Assembly (NCBI RefSeq): GCF_932526225.1
Contig: NC_064035.1
Span: forward strand, 11,271,296 to 11,335,295
Length of the DNA stretch: 64,000 bases
Direction: 5' to 3'
From: Nematostella vectensis
Lineage: Eukaryota; Cnidaria; Anthozoa; Actiniaria; Edwardsiidae
This document shows, one piece after another, positions 49,101 to 58,100 of the stretch; the first letter of the stretch is position 1; each line of letters begins with the position of its first letter. The position numbers and the translations under genes are program-made. Under the pieces are notes generated by a model. That model ran no database searches, was not told the origin of the DNA, and saw nothing but the letters and a program-made list of their open reading frames with translations.

Positions 49101-52100
49101 CGGTATTATGCAATATTTACGAAAATTTTGAGCGGTATTGCGGTAATTAGAGCCCCTCTACCGGACCCGAAATGATCCCAGGACCCGAAACGATCCCAGG
49201 ACCCGAAATTATCCCCAAAAGTACCCCAACTGATCCCGGGACCCGAAACGATCCCCAAGAGTCCCCGAAATGAACCCCAAGGAATTGCAGTAATGGACAA
49301 ACAAAAGGAATGTGGAAGGATTGGCTTTCAGTTTTAAAAACATATGAAACATTTTTGTCACTATACAGAAATTTGAATTAACTAAAGCCATAGTATTAAG
49401 ATTTTTACATACGACTGCGCGGGAAATACAGCTTTCGACAGCTTGGTTGAGTCAGCAATTGGGGTCAAATGAATAATTCCCGTGATCGTAATTTGAAGAA
49501 CCAGGCGTGAATAAATAATTCATACATAACAAGCCATAAACGAATGTCTCCAAAGATTAGACATGCCTCTGCTTTCCCGTAGGAAAATGTTTGTTTGTGT
49601 TTGGTGAATGAAAGACCTATCATAAAGAGAGATAGAGAGAAATCATGAAGTGGTGTACGCACTACTACATAAGGAAATTCAAAACTCACATATTGCTTTC
49701 AACAAAAGCCACATCCTTTAATATTTTGCAACGGTAGTAAAAGGGTTGTTCGAGTGCATTACTCAGTGTGCTTTTGTCATTCCATCTTCTCGGCCAAACC
49801 GGCTGTCGGTAAATATTCGCTCGTGTGAACATGGATTTCGTGGTGAAAAACACGTTTGGTTGTCAAATGAATAAGGTCAAAAGTTTGGTTGTTTTGAGCA
49901 AGGCTGTGCTTTGGCTGTGCTATGTTTATGTTGTACTCCTTTCAGTAGCAATTAAAACTTGTGTATTTGTTTTTGGACTCTGTTTATGGGTTTACCGCCG
50001 GGGCAATGTAATAAATAGTAGTATTGTATTGGAATTTAAGTTTTTAAAGTCATGTTATTTAGAAAAAGATTCGCTGTCAACCCTTAATTATGCTTTAAGA
50101 ATTGAAAGTGCTTTCTTCTGCTTTCCCTTTGTCCATTACCGCAATTCCGTGGGGTTGTTTTCGGGGACTCCTCGGTATCGTTTTGGGTCCCGGGAACAGT
50201 TGGGGTACTTTTGGGGATCATTTCGGGTCCTGGGATCGTTTCGGGTCCTGGGATCGTTTCGGGTCCTGGGATCATTTCGGGTCCTGTACTGGCGTTAGTA
50301 TTACAATAAGCGGGGATTTTTATGTACATTAAGCGTTAGAATTACATGAAGCGGCAATTTTTTTTACATTAAGCGTTAGAGTAATGTTAAGCGGCAGTAG
50401 CGGTGATACAGGCTAAACGGTAAAACATCGTACGGTCAACACGATGTTTGATGAAAAGGTCGTTTTGTGGACGTGTTTTAAAAGTTTTATGCTTTGTGGG
50501 TGGCTAGAAGTACCAACATTTGCGCTAACGTCTAATAAACATGTTTGAATAATGTTTAGCCAGGCCTTCATAATCATCATCGTCATCATTATCATCATAA
50601 ACAAAAAATTAGACTGAAAAAGAAAATGCCTTAACGCAAACCAAAAGTTATTTTGTATTTTACTAACCACAATGTTCCGAATGTTCTAGACATATTTCAG
50701 AAAATCATCTGACAGAGATAAACGCAAACACGATCCCGTTCCAATGCTACACATTGTACGTAATATTGTTTTCTTCTAAGTTTAATTAGAATATATACTT
50801 GAGGCTTTTCTTTATATGTATCTATCTCGAGAAAGCTGATATTTCATAGGGGTATTTCATAGGGGTCCACCTCTAGAAGGATCCATGCAAAAGGGCCTTA
50901 TCCGTATGGGTCCACCCCAAGAAAAAGTTTGTCAAAGGGGCCTTTCTCTTTTTATTGATCTACCTCTAGAAGGATCCATGCAAAGGGCCTTTATCCGTAT
51001 GAGTCCACCCTTAGAAAAAGTTTGTCAAAGGGGCCTTTCTCTATGGGTCCACCTCTAGAAGGGTCCATGCAAAGGTCCTTTATCCATATGGGTCCACCAT
51101 AAGAAAAGGTTTGTCAAAGCGGCAAGAGAGCATAAGATAAGAGAGGGACACTTTGGTATTACCCGCGCGCCATGTCGCGTCCGAATCATTTTTACTCACC
51201 CTACCCCCGCGCTTTGGCATTTACATCTTGTTGTTTGCCGCTGTTTTGTGACTTGAAACCGAAAAAAAACCACCCTATTTGCACAAATACCATCAAAAAT
51301 TTATTTATTTATTTATTTAAAAGAAAAAAATAATGGCAATAAATGGCAATAAATGAAGGTAAACATGAAGAAAAAGGAATTTGAGAAAAGCCCTACTCTA
51401 AATTTGCTAATAGCAACAGGATGGTTGCGAAAGAATATTTCTAGCGCGGCAGCACTTAGGACAAACTGATTTCCATGTAACTGCATTAAAATTAGTTTGG
51501 AGCGCCTGGCTATATCTGACTATTAGTTTGTTTTTAAAAGAGGGTAGTGATGACCTCAACATTCATTATCTTCCTAATGGTCAAACGAAATCTGTAAGTT
51601 AGACATTAGATATAATATTGATTTTTGTGAGTATTCCTGTGAATTGAGAAGGAATCCAAGAAAAATACATTTCATAAAACTATCCTTGTAGCGAGGGAAT
51701 GCATTTTTGTGATGATCAAAGCCAGCAAGCTGAAGTATCTGAGCTTTTGTAAAAGTGAGGAAATAAAGAGGGAGATATTACTGTATTTCTATGATGTTGT
51801 TATTATTATATGTTATATTATTATGTTGTTATGTTGTTATTATACAAGCTGGTTTCGGGATTTGAATCAAACGCAGTATCACAGCCATTTTATCTCTCGT
51901 CGGTTTTTTCTTTCTAATTTGACTTCGCCGCTCAGACAAACAAAACAGTCAAACTATTCAGGGATTTAGCTTTCTGTGAGTATATTTGCCAATCTTGGTA
52001 ACTTAAGTTAGACCTGTTTTCTTCTTCAAAAACAACAACACGCAACCCGCGGGGGAGTAGGACAAAATAATAGGAGCAAATCCTCACGCGCAGTGGTGGG

Positions 52101-55100
52101 GTGGTGGTTACTAAAAACAGCCGGATTCGGACGCGACATGGCGCGCGGGTAATACCAAAGTGTCCCTCTCTTATCTTATGCTCTCTTGGTCTACACTAAG
52201 ATGGATTCTTTCAAAGGTCTTGCAGAAGGGCCTTTCTCATTATGGATATGTTGCACATAGTAGTTTAGGGCTTTAATATGTTTAGGTGAGGTGTATTGCC
52301 CCGCATACCTACTATCTAATGTTTCCCCCTCCCTTTCTAAATAAACGCTACAGTGGTTGCCCAGTTTAGGTGAATGAGTAAAATGAAACAGCAGTGTGTG
52401 TAAAATCCCACCAGGTCACTGGATGGCAATCTCATCTCAAAGATTTCTGGAGCCTTCTCGCAGACACTGAGCTATGTGTAAGTATTTCATTTTGATTAGC
52501 TTACGTCGCAACAAGCAATGGATAATGTAGGCATGTAAACTCAAGAAATGCTTGATATTTTCTTCCATTCTTAAATATTACTCACCTCCAGATCATCATC
52601 GAGAGGTTTGTGTTACCGAGGGTGATCGGCAGGTTTGAGTTACCATGGGTTATCGGCAGGTTTGAAATACCGAGGGTTATCGGCAGGTTTGAGTTACCGA
52701 GTGTTATCGGTAGGTTTGGGTTACCGAGTGTTATCGGCAGGTTTGATTTACCGAGGGTTATCGGCAGGTTTGAGTTACCGAGGGTTATCGGCAGGTTTGA
52801 GTTACCGATGGTTATCGGCAGGTTTGAGTTACCGATGGTTATCGGCAGGTTTGAGTTACCGAGGGTTATCGGTAGGTTTGAGTTACCGAGGGTTATCGGG
52901 AGGCTCGAGTTACCGAGGGTTATCGAAGCTTTGAGTTATGGAGAGTTATCGGTAGGTTTGAGTTACCGAAGGATTTAAGTTACCGAGGGTTATCGGTACA
53001 AGTTTCAGTTACCGAGGGTTATCGGTAGCTTTGAGTGACCGAGGGTTATCGGTAGGTTTGAGTTACCGAGNNNNNNNNNNNNNNNNNNNNNNNNNNNNNN
53101 NNNNNNNNNNNNNNNNNNNNNNNNNNNNNNNNNNNNNNNNNNNNNNNNNNNNNNNNNNNNNNNNNNNNNNNNNNNNNNNNNNNNNNNNNNNNNNNNNNNN
53201 NNNNNNNNNNNNNNNNNNNNNNNNNNNNNNNNNNNNNNNNNNNNNNNNNNNNNNNNNNNNNNNNNNNNNNATGCCGTGGTACTGTGTCTATGCCGAGGTA
53301 GTGTGTCTATACCGAGGAACTGTTTCTATGCCCTGGTACTGTGTCTATGCCGAGGTAGTGTGTCTATTCCGAGGTAGGGTGTCTACGCCGAGGTAGTGTG
53401 TCTATACCGAGGAACTGTTTCTATGCCCTGGTACTGTGTCTATGCCGAGGTAGTGTGTCTATACCGAGGAACTGTTTCTATGCCCTGGTACTGTGTCTAT
53501 GCCGAGGTAGTGTGTCTATGCCGAGGTAGTCTGTCTATGTCGAGGTAGTGTGTCTATGCCGAGGTAGTGTGTCTATGCCGAGGTAGTGCGTCTATGCCGA
53601 GGTAGTGTCTCTATACAGAAGAAGTGTGTTCATGCCGAGGTAAGTATGTCTATGCCGAGGTAGTGTGTCTATGCCGAGGTAAGTGTGTCTATGCCGAGCT
53701 TGTGTGTCTATGACGAGGTAGTGAGTCCATGCCGAGGTAGTGTGTCTATGCCGAGGTGGTGTGTCCTTGCCGAGGTAGTGTGTCTATGCCGAGGTAGTGT
53801 GCTCATGCCGAGGTAGTGTGTCTATGCCGAGGTAGTCTGTCTATGCCGAGGTAGTGTGACTATGCCGAGGTAGTGTGTCTATGCCGGGGTAGTGTGTCTA
53901 TGTCGAGGTAGTGTGTCTATGCCAAGGTAGTGTCTCTATACAGAAGAAGTGTGTTCATGCCGAGGTAAGTGTGTCTATGCCGAGCTTGTGTGTCTATGCC
54001 GAGGTAATGTGTCTATGACGAGGTAGTGAGTCCATGCCGAGGTAGTGTGTCTATGCCGAGGTGGTGTGTCCTTGCCGAGGTAGTGTGTCTATGCCGAGGT
54101 TGTGTGTTCACACCGAGGTAGTGTGTCTATTCCGAGGTAGTTTTCCCATGCCGAGGTAGTGTGTCTATGCCGAGGTAGTCTGTCTATGTCGAGGTAGCGT
54201 GTCTATGCCGAGGTAGTGTGTCTATGCCAGGGTAGTCTGTCTATGCCGAGGTAGTGTGTCTATACCGAGGAACTGTTTCTATGCCCTGGTACTGTGTCTA
54301 TGCCGAGGTAGTGTGTCTATGTCGAGGTTGTGTGTCTATGCCGAGGTAGTGTGTCTATGCCGAGGTAGTGTGTCTATGCCGAGGTAGTGTGTCCATGCCG
54401 AGGTAGTGTGTCTATGTCGAGGTAGTGTGTCTATGTCGAGGTAGTCTGTCTATGCCGAGGTAGTGTGTCTATGCCGAGGTAGTGTGTCTATGCCGAGGTA
54501 GTGTGTCTATGCCGAGGTAGTGTGACGTAGGGGGTCCAACAGAGCCCAAAATTACTTGACCCTTACCTCTAAACACAGGCATAGTTTTAAAACCGAAAAA
54601 TTACGTAATGCTTTTCCTTGGCGGGGTACAAGCTCCATAATGCAAATTACAGATACTGATCGACTAATAAAAAGTTGTCGTTATTTTCGGTAGGGCGTTG
54701 CCTCAAAATCGAATCTGCAATATCAGAGATGGAACATTTGACGTCAGACTCAGAACGTAAATATTAAGTATACTTATCGCTATACTTATTTAAAAATAAT
54801 TTTAATAAGAAAATGAAATATAATCGATACCCTTATCTTGTTGCTGTTTCTCAGGCTCAAGATTTCTCGCAATTGTTTGACGGAGATCAACTTGGAAAAG
54901 GCAGCCTCGTATCTGGCAAATGTGTGAGACTCTGGCTTTGTGAATATGTTTTTATATGTGAAATGACTATGGAATATTAGAGCATAACACTTTATTCGCA
55001 TTTATTTTCAGAATTCTGTCACACAATAAAATTGAGAGACTCGTCGGGCTAAACAATGGTATATGTAGGATGGAGTATCTGTGAGTGACACACCCGGTTT

Positions 55101-58100
55101 TTTTTCCTTTTCTTTCCTGATGCTTGTCAGTGACACGCCCGCCCTTATTATTCCTTCTCTCACCTGATCCTTGTCAGTGAAACACCCGGCCTTATTATTC
55201 CTTCTCTCACCTGATCCTTGTCAGTGACACCCCCGGCCTTATTATTCCTTCTCTTACCTGATCCTTGTCAGTGACACGCCCGGCCTTATTATTCCTTCTC
55301 TTACCTGATCCTTGTCAGTGACACACCCGGACTTATTATTCCTTCTCTTACCTGATCCTTGTCAGTGACATACCCGGCCTTATTATTCGTTCTCTTACCT
55401 GATCCTTGTCAGTGACATACCCGGCCTTATTATTCGTTCTCTCACCTGATCCTTGTCAGTGAAACACCCGGCCTTATTATTCCTTCTCTCACCTGATCCT
55501 TGTCAGTGACACCCCCGGCCTTATTATTCCTTCTCTTACCTGATCCTTGTCAGTGACACGCCCGGCCTTATTATTCCTTCTCTTACCTGATCCTTGTCAG
55601 TGACACACCCGGACTTATTATTCCTTCTCTTACCTGATCCTTGTCAGTGACATACCCGGCCTTATTATTCGTTCTCTTACCTGATCCTTGTCAGTGACAC
55701 ACCCGGCCTTATTATTCCTTTTCTTACCTGATCCTTGTCAGTGACACGCCCGGACTTATTATTCGTTCTCTTGCCTGATCCTTGTCAGTGACACGCCCGG
55801 CCTTATTATTCCTTTTCTTACCTGATCCTTGTCAGTGACACGCCCGGCCTTATTATTCCTTTTCTTACCTGATCCTTGTCAGTGACACGCCCGGACTTAT
55901 TATTCGTTCTCTTGCCTGATCCTTGTCAGTGACACGCCCGGCCTTATTATTCCTTCTCTTACCTGATCCTTGTCAGTGACACGCCCGGACTTATTATTCG
56001 TTCTCTTGCCTGATCCTTGTCAGTGACACACCCGGTCTTATTATTCCTTTTCTTACCTGACCCTTGTCAGTGACACGCCCGGCCTTATTATTCGTTCTCT
56101 TACCTGATCCTTGTCAGTGACACGCCCGGCCTTATTATTCCTTCTCTTACCTGATCCTTGTCAGCGACACACCCGGTCTTATTATTCCTTCTCTTACCTG
56201 ATCCTTGTCAGCGACACACCCGGTCTTATTATTCCTTCTCTTCACCTTTTTTTTTCCTTGTCTTACCTGAACCTTGTCCTGACACAGCCGGTCTTATTAT
56301 TCCTTCTCTTACCTGATCCTTGTCAGTAACACACCCGGCCTTATTATTCCTTCTCTTACCTGATCCTTGTCAGTGACACGCTCGGTCTTATTATTCCTTC
56401 TCTTACCTGATCCTTGTCCTGACACAGCTGGTCTTATTATTCCTTTTATTATCTGATCCTTGTCAGTGACGCACCCGGCCTTATTATCCTTCTCTTATCT
56501 GATCCTTGTCAGTGACACACCCAGTCTTATTAAGACTTCTCTTCCCCGATACCTGTCATTTTACTGTAACAAGCACTCTTTATTTCGTTTTCGCAGATGG
56601 TTACCACATAACCGCCTGACCTCCATATGGAATTGGATACCACAATGCACATATCTTAAGCTAATGTATGAAACGAAGGCCGTGTAAATCTAGAAAAGAT
56701 TTCTAGTCAGTTCTCTGTGTATTTTATGTATGTTAACGATGCGCGTAAGGGATTATACAGTTGTTTTAATTTAACCCTTGAGACAAAGTGTGATAGGCAA
56801 AGTGTAATATTCAGGATAAAAGAGAACTATGGAATTAAACAGCACAATAAAGTGTAATACGCTAAAGTGTAGTTCACGGGCTAATGAAAACCACGCTATA
56901 TAGTGCAACTACAAACTATCAAAACGTCACTTTTTCTATGTTATACATGTTAAAGTATGTTATTTTTATGCCGTTTTTCGGTGGCGGGTCAGGTTTTATA
57001 TGCACTTATTTGAAGGATGTTTAGGAGTTCATTTATTTGATATTCTTCCATCCTAGTAACCTGTCCGATAACTGGTTCACAGAAGTTAACCAAACCACGT
57101 TAGTTTGTCCTCCAAATCTAGAGATTTTGTAAGTAAACAGTCAAAATTATTTGTACGCATGAGGACTGAACTTATCAGCTCCAAAATGAACGTGAAATCT
57201 GCTAAGTTTGCTATTTTGATAAAAATGTCTCATCAAATGCAAAAAAATGTATTTTCAGGATTTTGTCGAATAACAACATAACCCTCTTGTCACCGGAATC
57301 CTTTCTTCATGCAAATAACCTTCGACAATTGTAAGTGTTTGTTCGAAATAATCAGCCTGTGGTAACAACAGCGCTAACGCCTAGGCTAGTAAAGGCGCCT
57401 CTCATGGATATCGTCCCCCGCGTGAAGATATTAACAATCATTAACGTGCGCAGGCCAACAGCTATTTGACAGGAAGATTAAGAGCAAGGGTTCCTTATCA
57501 ACTTGTTGAATTTCGGTCGCAGTTGATTATTACTATAAGAATAAGATCTACGGCTTTTTTTCAGGGAAATTGCACAGATAAATGTCAAGGAACTGGATAT
57601 GAGCATTTTCTTACAAGCGCCCCCCGAAATAGAAATAGTATTGTGAGTAAGCCGTTTTTAGATGAGGTTTTAGATGGAATTCCAGAAACCTGTAAGTGTG
57701 CAATTGTGTTTTTATACGAGGTCTCAGATGGGCTCGTCTAACTTGATATTCACGGTATCTGGGATGGCTGCCTCTCAACTGGCTACAGAAGGATACATAT
57801 GCCGTCGCGGTTTAGGATTATCGTCATGCCAAGGATGCCCAGTAGGCAAATACATGCTGGATAACGTCTGCAAAAGCTGTCCTCGTGGTAAAGTCTTAAC
57901 AATCATGAATATAAACACTCGATTGGCGTAATTAGGCCTCCTTGAATTGATCTATTTTAGTAGATTTGTGAATGTAGTGTCAGATAAATTCTCAGCGCTC
58001 CTCAAGCACCAAGCAGTTTCTTTTCGTGTACTTTGATTTTCTTGTAACATTATGTGCCGCATTATGTCAAACGCGAACAAGCTGGTAGATAAAAAGCAAC

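Noticed and set aside
52610-53070. ELPRVIGRF-repeat ORF, possible structural protein
   Set aside because: 27-bp minisatellite with open frames because the period is a multiple of three; no start or splice support.
53271-54525. CRISPR-like array
   Set aside because: Units are contiguous 19-mers without unique spacers; this is a eukaryotic minisatellite.
57672-57689. 18-nt micro-exon between the LRR and Cys-rich parts
   Set aside because: It would require a ~29-bp intron after the preceding exon, below any plausible size.
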